Below, piece by piece: positions 21,810 through 35,211 of a DNA stretch of 64,000 bases (its first letter is position 1; each line of letters opens with the position of its first letter). Location of the stretch: positions 78,547 to 142,546 of the forward strand of contig NZ_NRRY01000019.1 of the NCBI RefSeq assembly GCF_016583905.1, read 5' to 3'. A model generated the notes under the pieces. It did not search any database, was not told the origin of the DNA, and saw only the letters and a program-made list of their open reading frames with translations. This DNA is from Lamprobacter modestohalophilus (GTDB lineage Bacteria > Pseudomonadota > Gammaproteobacteria > Chromatiales > Chromatiaceae). The translations under genes and the position numbers were made by a program.

Positions 21810-22241
21810 CGCTAAGCTCCTGTCCCCTGTGTCGGTGAGTGACGGTTCAAAACCACCGCCGATCGTTGATTTGCCCCATCCGAAGCAGTCATGGAGCCGC
21901 TCCGGCTCGAGGATCGATTCGATGACGGTCTCCTGATTGGAGGTCGGATCTGAGGGCGGCTCGGGGAGGCGGATCGGGGGGCTTGGCGTGCTGTCAGAAG
22001 CGCTGCGCAGATTGAGATCATGGAGCCTCCATCGCGACGGGTGGCTGTGTCCGTGGTTGTGTCCATTTCAGACTCAAGCAATCCGGGGGCCACAACGCCT
22101 TGGCCGGATGTCTATGCGGCACGGTCGTTGCTTCGTCGTTGCTATCAAGCACTGCGCCGAACAGGGCCGTCGCCGAGCGCTTCGCTTTCCTTAACGCTTG
22201 CCTCGAGACTTTCCTCGAGACTTCCCTAGAGCCAAGACCCG
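21810..22241. other. Divergent intergenic region glgC' / beta-PGM-otsB
   Basis: About 430 bp. On the minus strand the glgC frame stays open for another ~80 codons upstream of its ATG with no recognisable match. Near 22197-22230 there is a short repeat of cctcgagactt units ahead of the beta-PGM-otsB start, part of a segment duplicated at 23845-23880. No RNA gene seen. Confidence 0.45.
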
Positions 22242-23828
22242 ATGAACACTGCGATGACCGATGGACAGCTCACGATGGCCGACGCACAGCCGGTGTTCTC
22301 GCGCGAACGGCTCGACGCCGTGCTGTTCGACCTCGACGGCGTCCTGACCCGGACCGCTGAGATCCACGCCGAGGCTTGGAAAAGGCTGTTCGACGACTAT
22401 CTGAGCGAGCGTCCGGCCACGGCCGGCGAGGATCACAGCCGGTTCGATGACGACCGCGACTATCGCCGCTACGTCGATGGCCGACCGCGTCTCAAGGGCG
22501 TCAAGCATTTCCTCCTCGCGCGCGGCATCGATCTGCCCGAGGGCGAGCCTGATGACCCACCCGAGCACGAGACGCTGCATGGGCTCGGCAACCGCAAGAA
22601 TGCCCTCTTCCGCGAGCTGATCGAGCAGCGTGGTGTCGCCGTCTACGCCTGTGCGGTCGATCTGGTGCGACGGTTGCGCCGCTCGGGGTTTCGCACCGCC
22701 GTGGTCACGGCCAGCAAGAATTGCGAGCTCATCCTGCAACAGGCGGGGCTCGATGGGCTGTTCGATAAGCACCTGGATGGTGTCGAGGCCGAGGCACTGG
22801 AGCTGGCAGGCAAGCCCGATGCGGACACCTTCGTCGAGGCCGCCCATCAGCTCGGCTGCGAGCCCAAGCGCGCGGCGGTGATCGAGGACGCCACCGCGGG
22901 CGTGATGGCGGCGAGCCGCGGCCACTTCGGGCTGGTCATCGGCATCGATCGCGACGGCCAGCGCGAGTCGCTGCTGAACAAGGGCGCCGATCGGGTGTTT
23001 GACGATCTGTGCCAGATCGGCATCGAATCGGCCCATCGCGAGACACCACCGTTGCTCGAGGAGATGGCGCTCATCAGTGACCGGCTCGCTGACAAGCAAC
23101 CGGCGCTTTTTCTGGACTATGACGGCACCCTGACCCCGATCGTCGAACGCCCGGCAGACGCCCAACTCAGTCACAGCATGCGCCGCGCCTTGCGGGACGC
23201 CGCTGAGCAGATGCCGCTGGCCGTGATCAGCGGTCGCGACTTGGACGACGTCAGCGCCTTGGTCGGGATCGACAGTCTGATCTATGCTGGCAGTCACGGC
23301 TTCGATATCCGCGGCCCGGATCTGCGAATGGAGCTTCCCGAGGGCATCGACGCGCTTGATGCGCTGCAACAGGCGGCCGACAGGCTCGAGGCGCGGCTTG
23401 CGGACGTCGCCGGAGTCCGTATCGAGCGCAAGCGCTTCGCGGTCGCGATCCACGTGCGCCAGGTCGCCGACGAGGATCTGCCGCAGGTGCGCGAGGCGGT
23501 CGATCAGACCCGGCGCAGTCTCGATGGTTTGCGTCAGACCGGCGGCAAACGGCTCTTCGAGCTGCGCCCAGACGTCGACTGGGACAAGGGCCAGGCGCTG
23601 CGCTGGCTGCTCTCCGAGCTTGGGCTTGAGGGTCCCGACGTGCTGCCACTCTATCTCGGCGATGATGACACCGATGAGGATGCCTTCCGTGCGCTGCGCC
23701 GGCTGGGCGGGATCAGCATCCTGGTCTCTGAAACAGCGCGCCCGAGCGCCGCGGACTATCGCCTGCGCGCCCCCGACGACGTCGAAGCCCTGCTGACCTC
23801 TCTGACGGAGAGCGAGCGCCATGCATGA
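22242..23828 (+). CDS. otsB: Beta-phosphoglucomutase / trehalose-phosphatase fusion (OtsB1-like N-terminal two domains)
   Basis: A 528-residue protein with two HAD domains. The first (about 25-255) is beta-phosphoglucomutase-like: VLFDLDGVLTRTAEIHAEAW with D30/D32, and VIEDATAGVMAASRGHFGLV. The second (about 285-520) is trehalose-6-phosphate phosphatase: ALFLDYDGTLTPIVERPAD with D292/D294, VISGRDLDDVSALVG and LYLGDDDTDEDAFRAL. Mycobacterium Rv2006 (OtsB1) joins these two domains to a GH65 domain; here the GH65 part is a separate downstream gene. The protein could dephosphorylate trehalose 6-phosphate and isomerise beta-glucose 1-phosphate released by GH65. Its first ~25 codons and last ~37 codons both have diverged copies around the next gene. 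Confidence 0.92.
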   Translation: MNTAMTDGQLTMADAQPVFSRERLDAVLFDLDGVLTRTAEIHAEAWKRLFDDYLSERPATAGEDHSRFDDDRDYRRYVDGRPRLKGVKHFLLARGIDLPEGEPDDPPEHETLHGLGNRKNALFRELIEQRGVAVYACAVDLVRRLRRSGFRTAVVTASKNCELILQQAGLDGLFDKHLDGVEAEALELAGKPDADTFVEAAHQLGCEPKRAAVIEDATAGVMAASRGHFGLVIGIDRDGQRESLLNKGADRVFDDLCQIGIESAHRETPPLLEEMALISDRLADKQPALFLDYDGTLTPIVERPADAQLSHSMRRALRDAAEQMPLAVISGRDLDDVSALVGIDSLIYAGSHGFDIRGPDLRMELPEGIDALDALQQAADRLEARLADVAGVRIERKRFAVAIHVRQVADEDLPQVREAVDQTRRSLDGLRQTGGKRLFELRPDVDWDKGQALRWLLSELGLEGPDVLPLYLGDDDTDEDAFRALRRLGGISILVSETARPSAADYRLRAPDDVEALLTSLTESERHA

Positions 23829-23843
23829 CTGGCAGTGGAGCTA
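23778..23843 (+). repeat. otsB-GH65 junction, copy A
   Basis: 66 bp covering the last 17 codons of the beta-PGM-otsB gene and a seven-codon false start of GH65 (MHDWQWS then TAA). It aligns without gaps to 24696-24761 with 51 of 66 bases identical. The ATGCATGA overlap of stop and start is conserved in both copies. Confidence 0.88.
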
Positions 23844-23880
23844 AACGCCTTCCTCACAGCCTTTCCTAGAGCAAAAACCG

Positions 23881-24609
23881 ATGAACACTGCGATGACCGA
23901 TGTAAAGTCCCGATGCTCAGGCGAGCGACTCAACGCCAATACCCTGCTGCTCCTTATCAGCGCCGCACTGGCGATCACCGCCGCTATGGCGACCACCGAC
24001 GTCGCTGCTCAAGCACCCTTTGATCCCGCCGCCCCCGGCGAGGCGAGGCGGACACCCAGTGGTGAGCCCTGGCGCGGCACCCTGCAGAGCGGCGCCAAGG
24101 TCTGGGTCGACCCCCGCACCAACCGGCCGATGACCCAAGGACCCGGCTACCAGACCCAGCTCTGGGATGGCATCTATCGCCTGAACAACGGCACTGAGCT
24201 GCATGTGCGCGAGGGTCGGGTGGTGCCGAACACCGAGATGCTTGAGCGTCGCCAGGCGACGCCAATGCCACCGCCCTCTGACGAGCAGGCCCCCAGGGAG
24301 GATGACACTGCGCAGCCGGGGCAGCCGGGGCAGCCGGGCGAGACAGCCTTACCGCAGGGCGGCGACAGCCGTCCCTGCCAGGTGCTGGTTGAGCAGGCCT
24401 GCGGTCCCGACAACGCCTGCGCGGATACCACCAAGTGCAGCGCCGCACATCAGCTGGTCGACATGGCCGCTGAGCAGCGGGCGCAACAGGCAAGGCCGAA
24501 TGCTGTGACAGGGACCGAGCTCAAGTGCCGCGAAGCACTCAACGACAGTTTCTTTGCCCCCTGTCGAGCGAGCGCCGCTGGCGAGGACAACGCAGCACCA
24601 GCGCGCTGA
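23881..24609 (+). CDS. Secreted Cys-containing protein with otsB-derived 5' end (chimeric)
   Basis: 242 residues, family not recognised. A hydrophobic stretch at about 21-43 (LLLLISAALAITAAMATTD) ending in AQAP looks like a signal peptide. The mature part has PWRGTLQSGAKVWVDPRTNR and LWDGIYRLNNGTELHVREGR, a Pro/Gly-rich linker (GQPGQPGQPGE) and a C-terminal domain with six cysteines. A periplasmic role is likely. The first 22 bases are identical to the start of the beta-PGM-otsB gene (22242-22263), and 23916-23937 matches 22298-22319 at 17 of 22 positions. The gene has therefore captured that gene's start and leader. It separates otsB from GH65. Confidence 0.75.
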   Translation: MNTAMTDVKSRCSGERLNANTLLLLISAALAITAAMATTDVAAQAPFDPAAPGEARRTPSGEPWRGTLQSGAKVWVDPRTNRPMTQGPGYQTQLWDGIYRLNNGTELHVREGRVVPNTEMLERRQATPMPPPSDEQAPREDDTAQPGQPGQPGETALPQGGDSRPCQVLVEQACGPDNACADTTKCSAAHQLVDMAAEQRAQQARPNAVTGTELKCREALNDSFFAPCRASAAGEDNAAPAR

Positions 24610-24738
24610 TAGTGGCCCATAAGTTGCATCGACGAGTCTTGTATTTCGGACCCGTCCGCGCTGCTTGCGATGGCCTGGCCTGCAGAGCCTCTGCAGACAT
24701 CGAAGCACTGCTCGGTCCTCTGGTGGAGATTGAACGCA

Positions 24739-24746
<8 letters not shown>
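24610..24746 (+). pseudogene. Diverged otsB 3'-end remnant before GH65
   Basis: In one frame this stretch ends with about 37 codons that align to the C-terminus of the upstream trehalose-phosphatase (RASADIEALLGPLVEIERNA against RAPDDVEALLTSLTESERHA). Its TGA overlaps the GH65 start exactly as in copy A. It marks the tail of a lost second otsB copy. Confidence 0.75.
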
Positions 24747-29071
<4,325 letters not shown>

Positions 29072-29075
<4 letters not shown>

Positions 29076-29389
29076 TGGCTCAGGACAAACAATCGCCCGA
29101 GGAGCGGTTCCGTGACCAGGTCGAGCGCAAGGCCGCGCGAAAACGGCGCGCCCGCGGCGAGCGCGATCGCAACGTCTGGTTCTGGCTCGGGATGTTCGGC
29201 CTGGTCGGTTGGGCGGTGGCGGTGCCCACCGTGATCGGCGTCGCCTTCGGTGTGTGGCTCGACCGCCTCTGGCCGGCCGAGCAGGCCTCCTGGACCCTGA
29301 GCTTGCTCCTCATCGGCGTCGCGCTCGGTTGTGTGAACGCCTGGTATTGGGTCAAACGCGAGAGTCGGCATGACGGCAACGAGCAGTGA
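29072..29389 (+). CDS. atpQ: N-ATPase subunit AtpQ (AtpI-like)
   Basis: A 105-residue small membrane protein. A basic N-terminus (RKAARKRRARGERDRN) is followed by two membrane segments (FWLGMFGLVGWAVAVPTVIG and LSLLLIGVALGCVNAWYWV). The AtpI-like motif GVAFGVWLDRLWP lies between them. Its place between atpC and atpR is diagnostic of N-ATPase operons. It may assist c-ring assembly or Mg2+ supply as proposed for AtpI/AtpZ proteins; that is family knowledge, not shown here. Confidence 0.88.
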
Positions 29390-29398
29390 GGCGCCCGC

Positions 29399-29755
29399 AT
29401 GAATACATCCTGGTGGTTAGCCCCCTGGTCATCGGACCTGAGTCTGTCGGTCGTCGCCCTGCTCGGCGGCTTGGTCGTCGGCTGGGCCTTCTTCTATGGG
29501 CTGCTGCGCACGGTTCGGGCGCTTCCAAGCAGCGAGCACCCGGTGCGGCTGCTCGCGCTGAGCCTGGTGATGCGCCTCGCGCTGCTCGCGGGCGCCGGCT
29601 GGCTGCTGCTGCAGGTCGGCGGCGGCTGGGTCCAGATCCTGCTGGCGCTGGCCGGCGTGATGCTGATGCGCCTGCTGATCCTACGCCGCTCGCTGCCGTC
29701 GACGAGCCCACCCACACAACCGGTCTCAGAGCCCGCTCGATCCACTCGCGGCTGA
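29399..29755 (+). CDS. atpR: N-ATPase subunit AtpR
   Basis: A 118-residue membrane protein with three predicted membrane helices (SLSVVALLGGLVVGWAFFYG, LVMRLALLAGAGWLLLQVGG, LLALAGVMLMRLLIL). AtpR is specific to N-ATPase operons and is thought to interact with the c-ring through a conserved Arg; candidate Arg residues here are in LVMRLAL and LMRLLILRRS. It starts 10 bp after atpQ. Confidence 0.87.
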   Translation: MNTSWWLAPWSSDLSLSVVALLGGLVVGWAFFYGLLRTVRALPSSEHPVRLLALSLVMRLALLAGAGWLLLQVGGGWVQILLALAGVMLMRLLILRRSLPSTSPPTQPVSEPARSTRG

Positions 29756-29774
29756 CCGCGAGCCGCGAACCGTA

Positions 29775-29795
29775 AGCCTTCAGCCTTCAGCCTTC
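29775..29795. repeat. 7-bp tandem repeat between atpR and atpB
   Basis: Three perfect copies of agccttc, preceded by a gaccgcgagccgcgaaccg near-duplication, fill the only sizeable gap in the atp operon. Confidence 0.9.
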
Positions 29796-29824
29796 AGCCA
29801 CGAAAAGAGCATGCCACTGCAGCC

Positions 29825-30634
29825 ATGACCATCAGTCCCGATCAAATCGTCCTCTGGGCATGGGGACCGCTCCATCTCAACGCCACGGTGGCCTGGACCT
29901 GGGCGATCATGGCACTGATCACCCTGGTTTGCTGGGGCGTCAGCCGGCGCCTGACCAGCGGCCCTGAGCTATCGCGCTGGCAGAATGCGCTGGAGGTGCT
30001 GGTGACCGGTCTGCGCGATCAGATCCGCGACGTCAGCCAGCAGGAGCCCGGCCAGTACCTGCCCTTCGTCGGCACCCTGTTCGTGTTCATCGCGGTCTCG
30101 AATCTGCTGACGCTAGTGCCCTTCTACCTGCCACCGACCGGCTCGCTCTCGACCACCACCGCGCTCGCCCTGTGCGTGCTCATCGCCGTGCCGCTGTTCG
30201 GGATCATCCATCGCGGCCCGCTCGGCTATCTGCGCCACTACATCGAGCCGACGCCGCTGATGATGCCGTTCAATCTCATCGGTGAGCTCTCGCGGACGCT
30301 CGCGCTCGCGGTCCGCCTGTACGGCAACATCATGAGCGGCACGGTCATCGTTGGCATCCTGCTGAGTCTGACGCCGTTCTTCTTCCCGATCGTGATGCAG
30401 CTGCTCGGGCTGCTCACCGGCATGATCCAAGCCTACATCTTCGCCGTGCTGGCGATGGTCTACATCGCCTCGGCGAGCAGTGCCAACCGGGCAGCCGACC
30501 AGGGCTCCGATCAGCAAGGCAAGCAGCAAAGCGACCAGCAAGGCAAACAGCAAGGCAATCAGCAAGACGATCAGCAAGACGATCAGCAAGGCGGCCAGGC
30601 ATCCAAACAGACCGACCGCTCGACACAGGCTTGA
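29825..30634 (+). CDS. atpB: N-type ATPase Fo subunit a
   Basis: The ion-channel subunit, 269 residues with five or six membrane helices. The conserved helix has ELSRTLALAVRLYGNIMSG with the essential Arg in LAVRLYGN, and the last helix has GMIQAYIFAVLAMVYIASAS. The natural end is near AVLAMVYIASA. Beyond it lies a ~50-residue hydrophilic tail made of a QQxx tetrapeptide repeat from a 12-bp tandem repeat (30512-30595). A tail of this kind is unusual for subunit a. Confidence 0.95.
   Translation: MTISPDQIVLWAWGPLHLNATVAWTWAIMALITLVCWGVSRRLTSGPELSRWQNALEVLVTGLRDQIRDVSQQEPGQYLPFVGTLFVFIAVSNLLTLVPFYLPPTGSLSTTTALALCVLIAVPLFGIIHRGPLGYLRHYIEPTPLMMPFNLIGELSRTLALAVRLYGNIMSGTVIVGILLSLTPFFFPIVMQLLGLLTGMIQAYIFAVLAMVYIASASSANRAADQGSDQQGKQQSDQQGKQQGNQQDDQQDDQQGGQASKQTDRSTQA
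30512..30595 (+). repeat. 12-bp tandem repeat encoding the AtpB C-terminal tail
   Basis: Seven copies of cagcaaggcaag-like 12-mers, in frame, encode QQGK/QQSD/QQDD tetrapeptides after the last membrane helix of subunit a. Confidence 0.93.
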
Positions 30635-30663
30635 CCCCCACACTTTCAGCATCAGGAGGCCTT

Positions 30664-30936
30664 ATGGACAGTATCGCCCTCATTGGCATGGTTTCGGCAC
30701 TCAGCGCCGGACTCACGATTGGCATCGGCGCGATCGGCCCGGCGCTCGGCGAAGGCCGCGCAGTGGCCCAGGCCCTGAGCGCCATGGCTCAGCAGCCCGA
30801 TGAATCGGCCAACATCACGCGCACGCTCTTCGTCGGTCTGGCGATGATCGAGTCGACCGCGATCTATTGCTTCGTGGTCTCGATGATCCTGATCTTCGCC
30901 AACCCGTTCTGGGACCACGTCATCGCCGGAGGCTGA
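30664..30936 (+). CDS. atpE: N-type ATPase Fo subunit c
   Basis: A 90-residue two-helix proteolipid. Helix 1 has GIGAIGPALGEGRAV with E30, the loop has AMAQQPDESANI (the usual R/QQP loop), and helix 2 has GLAMIESTAIYCFVV with the ion-binding E63 followed by S64-T65. The EST motif matches Na+-type sites, but the Gln of Na+-binding rings is Glu (E30) here, as in known N-ATPase c subunits. Ion choice (H+ or Na+) is therefore open. AGGAGG precedes the ATG at 30664; an in-frame TTG at 30631 lacks support. Confidence 0.96.
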   Translation: MDSIALIGMVSALSAGLTIGIGAIGPALGEGRAVAQALSAMAQQPDESANITRTLFVGLAMIESTAIYCFVVSMILIFANPFWDHVIAGG

Positions 30937-30940
30937 GACC

Positions 30941-31699
30941 ATGCAGATCGACTGGCTCACGGTCGCCGCGCAAGTGGTCAATTTCCTGATCCTGGTCTAC
31001 TTGCTGAAGCGTTTTCTCTACAAACCGGTCACCGCTGCGATGGCGCGCCGCGAGCAGCGGGTTGAGGATCGGCTGCAACAGAGCCGCGAGCGTGAGGCGC
31101 AGGCCGAGCACGAGCGCGAACGCCTGCATCAGCGCCTCGAGCAGCTCGATCAGCAGCGCGACAAGCTCATGCAAGAGGCGCGCGAGAAGGCCGAGCAGGA
31201 GCGTCAACAGCTGCTGGATGAGGCCCGCGACGAGCGCGAGGCCAGCCGCCAGCGTTGGCAACAGCAAGCCGAGGATGAGAAGGACCGGTTTCTCGAGGGT
31301 CTGCGGCGTGAGACCACAGCAGGCTTCGAACAGCTGGCGCGCAAGGCCCTGACCGACTTGGCCGATGTCGAGCTGGAGGCGCAGATGGTGCATCAGCTCA
31401 TCGCCAGGTTGGACGCGCTGGACGAGGACGTGCGTCAGCAGTTGGCGAATGCCTCGGCGAGCGAGCAGGTCCAGATCAACACCCGTTTTGCACTGGCCGA
31501 GTCGCAGCGACGACAGCTCACCGAGGCGATCCAGCAACAGCTCGGCGAACAGCGCGAAGTCGCTTATCAGGAGTCATCGCAGCTGCTGTGCGGGATCGAG
31601 TTTCGCGTCGGTGGCCAACGGCTTGGCTGGACCCTCGCCGACTATCTCGACCGCTTTGAAGAACGCCTCGACAACGCCATCGGCGCGACACCGGCTTAG
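30941..31699 (+). CDS. atpF: N-type ATPase Fo subunit b
   Basis: 252 residues: one N-terminal membrane helix (WLTVAAQVVNFLILVYLLKR) followed by a long charged coiled coil (about 35-150, rich in Glu/Arg/Gln) and a C-terminal part reaching the F1 head (FRVGGQRLGWTLADYLDRFE). It is longer than standard b subunits (about 156), as usual for N-ATPases, where no separate delta gene exists and the b C-terminus may replace it. It starts 4 bp after atpE. Confidence 0.93.
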   Translation: MQIDWLTVAAQVVNFLILVYLLKRFLYKPVTAAMARREQRVEDRLQQSREREAQAEHERERLHQRLEQLDQQRDKLMQEAREKAEQERQQLLDEARDEREASRQRWQQQAEDEKDRFLEGLRRETTAGFEQLARKALTDLADVELEAQMVHQLIARLDALDEDVRQQLANASASEQVQINTRFALAESQRRQLTEAIQQQLGEQREVAYQESSQLLCGIEFRVGGQRLGWTLADYLDRFEERLDNAIGATPA

Positions 31700-31724
31700 C
31701 GCCTAGCGCTTAGCGTCTAGCGCT
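31697..31724. repeat. 7-bp tandem repeat between atpF and atpA
   Basis: Four copies of tagcgcc/tagcgct begin within the atpF stop codon and fill most of the 48-bp gap before atpA. Confidence 0.9.
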
Positions 31725-31747
31725 CAATCGTCGAGTATGCAGCGGGG

Positions 31748-33307
31748 ATGACGCCGCTGGAAACGCTTTCAGGCTGCAGAGACCACTTTATGCTCCAACG
31801 CACGCTGGACACGAGCTTCGACCAGGTCCACACAGCGATCGACTCGCTCGAGCTCCAACCCGAGCTCAGCGAGATCGGCACCCTGCTCGAGGTCGGCGGC
31901 GGTATCGCCCGGGTGCGCGGACTGCCGACGCTGGGCGCCGAAGCACTGGTGCGCTTCCCCGACGGCGTGCTCGGCCTGGCCGTCAACCTCGACGAGCACG
32001 AGCTCGGCATCGTCCTGCTCGATCACGGTGATCGCCTCACGCCTGGTGCTCAGGTGCAGGCGACCGGACGCCAGGCCGACACCCCGGTCGGCGAGGCCTT
32101 GATCGGGCGCGTGATCGATGCCACCGGCCGTCCCCTGGATGACGGCGGGCCGCTGTCGACCAGTGAGCGCCAGCCAGTAGAACGACCGGCACCGGCGATC
32201 ATGGAGCGCGCGCCGGTCTCCACCCCACTCGAGAGTGGGATCAAGGCCGTCGACGCGATGATCCCGATCGGCCGCGGCCAACGCGAGCTGATCGTCGGCG
32301 ACCGCCAGAGCGGCAAGACCACCGTCGCCGTCGACACCATCATCAACCAGCGCGACAAGGATGTGCTCTGCATCTACTGCGCGATTGGCCAACGCGGCAC
32401 CGCGGTGGCCCGCGCGGTCGACGCGCTGCGCAGCAGCGGCGCGCTCGCGCATAGCATCGTGGTCAGTGCCTCCGGTGAGGATGCGCCCGGGCTGCAGTAC
32501 ATCACGCCCTATGCGGCGACGGCGATGGGCGAATACTTCATGCAACAGGGCCGCGATGTGCTGATCGTCTACGACGATCTGACCCGCCACGCCCGCGCCT
32601 ATCGAGAGCTGTCGCTGTTGCTGCGCCGCCCACCAGGGCGTGAGGCCTACCCGGGCGACATCTTCTACATCCACTCGCGGCTGCTCGAGCGCGCCACGCA
32701 CCTGCGCGAGGAGCTCGGCGGCGGCTCGCTCACCGCACTGCCGATCGTCGAGACCCAGGCCCAGGACATCTCCGCCTATATCCCCACCAACCTGATCTCG
32801 ATCACCGATGGCCAGATCTATCTCTCGCCGACCCTCTTCCGCAAGGGACTGCTGCCGGCCATCGATGTCGGGCGCTCGGTCTCGCGCGTCGGCGGCAAGA
32901 CCCAGTATCCGACCTTTCGCCAAGTCGCTGGCGATCTGCGCCTCGCCTATACCCAGTTCGAGGAGCTCGAGACCTTCGCGCGCTTTGCGACCCGGCTCGA
33001 CGAGCGCACCCGTCAACGCATCGAGCGTGGACGGCGCGTCCGGCAGATCCTGCGTCAGCCGGCTGGGCAGCCCTTGCGCGCGAGCGAGCAGGTCGCGGTG
33101 CTGCTAGCGACCAATGAGGGCCACCTCGATGCGGTGCCGACCGAGCGCGTCGTCGATGCCGAGCAACGCATCCGCGAGCACGTGCGCTCCTCGCTGCCTG
33201 AGATCTGCGCGCGGATCGATGCCGGTGAAGACCTGGACGAGCCGGACTGGGAACAGCTCGACACGGCCGCCGCTGACGCTGTCAGCGGGCTGACCGAGGA
33301 CGATTGA
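31748..33307 (+). CDS. atpA: N-type ATPase F1 subunit alpha
   Basis: 519 residues. The non-catalytic nucleotide site has Walker [16 protein letters not shown] at about 183, and other alpha blocks are VPIGRGQ-like [48 protein letters not shown] and [13 protein letters not shown]. The ATG at 31748 follows GCAGCGGGG; another ATG at 31790 lacks a binding site. It stands 3 bases upstream of atpG. Confidence 0.95.
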   Translation: MTPLETLSGCRDHFMLQRTLDTSFDQVHTAIDSLELQPELSEIGTLLEVGGGIARVRGLPTLGAEALVRFPDGVLGLAVNLDEHELGIVLLDHGDRLTPGAQVQATGRQADTPVGEALIGRVIDATGRPLDDGGPLSTSERQPVERPAPAIMERAPVSTPLESGIKAVDAMIPIGRGQRELIVGDRQSGKTTVAVDTIINQRDKDVLCIYCAIGQRGTAVARAVDALRSSGALAHSIVVSASGEDAPGLQYITPYAATAMGEYFMQQGRDVLIVYDDLTRHARAYRELSLLLRRPPGREAYPGDIFYIHSRLLERATHLREELGGGSLTALPIVETQAQDISAYIPTNLISITDGQIYLSPTLFRKGLLPAIDVGRSVSRVGGKTQYPTFRQVAGDLRLAYTQFEELETFARFATRLDERTRQRIERGRRVRQILRQPAGQPLRASEQVAVLLATNEGHLDAVPTERVVDAEQRIREHVRSSLPEICARIDAGEDLDEPDWEQLDTAAADAVSGLTEDD

Positions 33308-33311
33308 CCGC

Positions 33312-34241
33312 ATGGAATCTCCCCAAGCCCTGCAGCAACGGATTCAGAGCCTTGGCGATCTGCAGCAGATCGTTCGCACCATGAAGGCACTCTCGGCGGT
33401 CAGCATCCGTCAGTATGAGCGTGCAGCCGACACCTTGGCCGATTCCGAGCACTGCATTCAGCTCGGCTTGCAGGTCGCGCTCCGCGACGGTCTTCAGGCC
33501 TTGCCTGATCGCAGCGCCAGCGGGACCGGTGCGGCAGCCGTCATCGTCTTTGGCACCGATCATGGACTCTGCGGCCGCTTCAATGAAGTCATTGCCGAGC
33601 AGGCGTTGGAACATGTGTCGGAGCAAGCATCGGAACAGGCATCGGAGCAAGCATCGGAACAATCACCCGGCGAGCAGGCCCGCGGCGAGCAGGCCCCCAA
33701 GGCGATGCACTGGCTCGCCGTCGGCGAGCGCCTACTGCCGCTGCTGGATCAGCAGAGCCAACTGGAATGGATGCAGGTGCCGAGCTCGGCGGCCGGGATC
33801 ACGGCCGTGGTGCAACGGGTGCTCTTGCGCGTCGATGACTGGCGGGCACAGGGCGTCGACCGGGTCGAGCTGTTCCACAACCGCCCAAGCGGTCGCAGCG
33901 GCTATGAGCCGACACGGCAGCAGCTGTTCCCTTTCGATCGAGAACGCTTTCAGCGCTTCGCCCAGCGCCCCTGGCCATCACGGCAGCTCCCGCAAGCGCT
34001 GATGCCGCAACCTGCTCTGCTGCGGCATCTGCTGCGCCAGCACTACTTCTTCATGCTGTTTCGCGCCCTTGCCGAGTCGCTCGCCGCCGAGCACGGCGGT
34101 CGCCTGGCGGCGATGCAGGCCGCTGAGAAGAACATCGACGAACGGCTCGAGGAGGTCACCGGTCGCTTCCGCCGCGTGCGCCAAGAGCAGATTACCAGCG
34201 AGCTGCTCGATGTGGTTTCCGGCTTCGAGGCGGTGTCCTGA
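33312..34241 (+). CDS. atpG: N-type ATPase F1 subunit gamma
   Basis: The central stalk subunit, 309 residues. The N-terminal helix has LQQRIQSLGDLQQIVRTMKA and the C-terminal helix has AMQAAEKNIDERLEEVTGRF and RVRQEQITSELLDVVSGFEA. In the Rossmann-like middle a 12-bp repeat (33618-33665) adds an SEQA tetrapeptide array after FNEVIAEQALEHV. The stop TGA overlaps a new ATG (TGATG), which starts a truncated frame. The last 16 bases recur at 35317-35332 beyond an inserted exporter gene. Confidence 0.95.
   Translation: MESPQALQQRIQSLGDLQQIVRTMKALSAVSIRQYERAADTLADSEHCIQLGLQVALRDGLQALPDRSASGTGAAAVIVFGTDHGLCGRFNEVIAEQALEHVSEQASEQASEQASEQSPGEQARGEQAPKAMHWLAVGERLLPLLDQQSQLEWMQVPSSAAGITAVVQRVLLRVDDWRAQGVDRVELFHNRPSGRSGYEPTRQQLFPFDRERFQRFAQRPWPSRQLPQALMPQPALLRHLLRQHYFFMLFRALAESLAAEHGGRLAAMQAAEKNIDERLEEVTGRFRRVRQEQITSELLDVVSGFEAVS
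33618..33665 (+). repeat. 12-bp tandem repeat inside atpG
   Basis: Four copies of tcggagcaagca/tcggaacaggca encode SEQA repeats between two conserved parts of subunit gamma. In frame. Confidence 0.93.
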
Positions 34242-35190
34242 TGCTGGCAGCGTTCGACGGTCTTGCGCCAGAAGACCGCCAACGGCTCAAGGGCCTGGTC
34301 ACCCATCGCGTCTGACGCTGGCTGCCACCCTCTTTCGCGCCAAGCGTGGTGACCGCGACCAGGATCAGCCCCATACCCAGGACCTGTAGCCCGCTCAGGT
34401 CCTGGCTCAACAGGGCCACGCCGAACAGCGCAGCGGTGATCGGCTCCACCATGGCGACGATCGAGGCGACGGTCGGTGGCGTCGCCCTGAGTCCCAGGAT
34501 ATAGAGGGTGAATGATAGCCCTGCGCCGAGCACGCCCAGCGTCGCGAAGAGCGGCCAACGCGTGGAGGTCAGCACGGCCGCCTTTTCGCCCGTATCGCCG
34601 CCCCAGGCGAGCACGATGACGAGGAGCGCAAACGCGATCGAGAGGATGGCCTGTGGACTGCCGTGGGCCGCAGCCCGCTTGAAGCCGAAGATGAAGACCG
34701 CGTAGGACACCCCTGCCAACAGCCCCGTGACGATGCCGAGCAGCGTGATGTCGTTCGCGCCAGTCTCGTAGACCCCCGTCAGGAGCAGGATGCCGAGCAG
34801 GACTAGGGCCATCGAAACCCACTTTGACGGCGTGGGTCGTTCCAGTTTCAGCGCGAAGGACAGAAGGTAGACGAACACCGGGGCACAATACATCAGCGTC
34901 GCCGCCACCGCGATGCTGCCTTCGGCGAGACTGGTGAGATAGAAGAAGAAGTTACCGGCCACCCCGAGACCGGCAACCACCGACCAGCCCCAGAGGCGGG
35001 GACGCGCCAGTCCGCTGCCACCCGGGCACACGAGGAGCCAAGCGAGCACAAACAGAAGCCCGATCGCGCCGCGATAGAACGACACCACCGCCGGACCCCA
35101 ACCCTCGGCCATCAGCATCCCACCGATCCCGCCTGCAAGCCCCCAGCACAGCGCCGCCAGCGCCACGAAGGCCGTGCTCATGCGTGCCAT
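34192..35190 (-). CDS. EamA/DMT-family transporter with read-through tail
   Basis: A 332-residue membrane protein with about ten helices in two EamA repeats (ALCWGLAGGIGGMLMAEGWG, VSFYRGAIGLLFVLAWLL, MYCAPVFVYLLSFALKLERP, and TVASIVAMVEPITAALFGVA in the second). These are exporters of metabolites or drugs; the substrate is unknown. GGGAGGACAG precedes the ATG. The family-like part stops near GLILVAVTTLGAKEGG. The final ~40 residues are Arg/Ser-rich and read antisense through the 24-codon stump into the last codons of atpG, so the native stop was lost at the junction. The gene runs opposite to the atp operon. Confidence 0.88.
   Translation of the reverse strand: MARMSTAFVALAALCWGLAGGIGGMLMAEGWGPAVVSFYRGAIGLLFVLAWLLVCPGGSGLARPRLWGWSVVAGLGVAGNFFFYLTSLAEGSIAVAATLMYCAPVFVYLLSFALKLERPTPSKWVSMALVLLGILLLTGVYETGANDITLLGIVTGLLAGVSYAVFIFGFKRAAAHGSPQAILSIAFALLVIVLAWGGDTGEKAAVLTSTRWPLFATLGVLGAGLSFTLYILGLRATPPTVASIVAMVEPITAALFGVALLSQDLSGLQVLGMGLILVAVTTLGAKEGGSQRQTRWVTRPLSRWRSSGARPSNAASIRTPPRSRKPHRAARW
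34227..34242 (+). repeat. 16-bp direct repeat, left copy (atpG 3' end)
   Basis: gaggcggtgtcctgat spans the last codons and stop of atpG. An identical 16-mer lies at 35317-35332. Together they bracket a ~1.1-kb segment holding the exporter gene. Confidence 0.85.
34241..34315 (+). pseudogene. 24-codon 5' stump of a gene that followed atpG
   Basis: ATG overlaps the atpG stop (TGATG) and opens a frame beginning MLAAFDGLAPEDRQRLKGLV that ends after 24 codons at the exporter junction. It looks like the start of a real gene cut by insertion. The style resembles the N-terminus of Crp/Fnr-type regulators, but this is a weak guess. Confidence 0.4.
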
Positions 35191-35211
35191 CTGTCCTCCC
35201 GCTGTCTGGTA

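Noticed and set aside
22191..23822. 543-codon minus-strand frame opposite the beta-PGM-otsB gene
   Set aside because: Shadow frame; HAD motifs on the plus strand are unambiguous.
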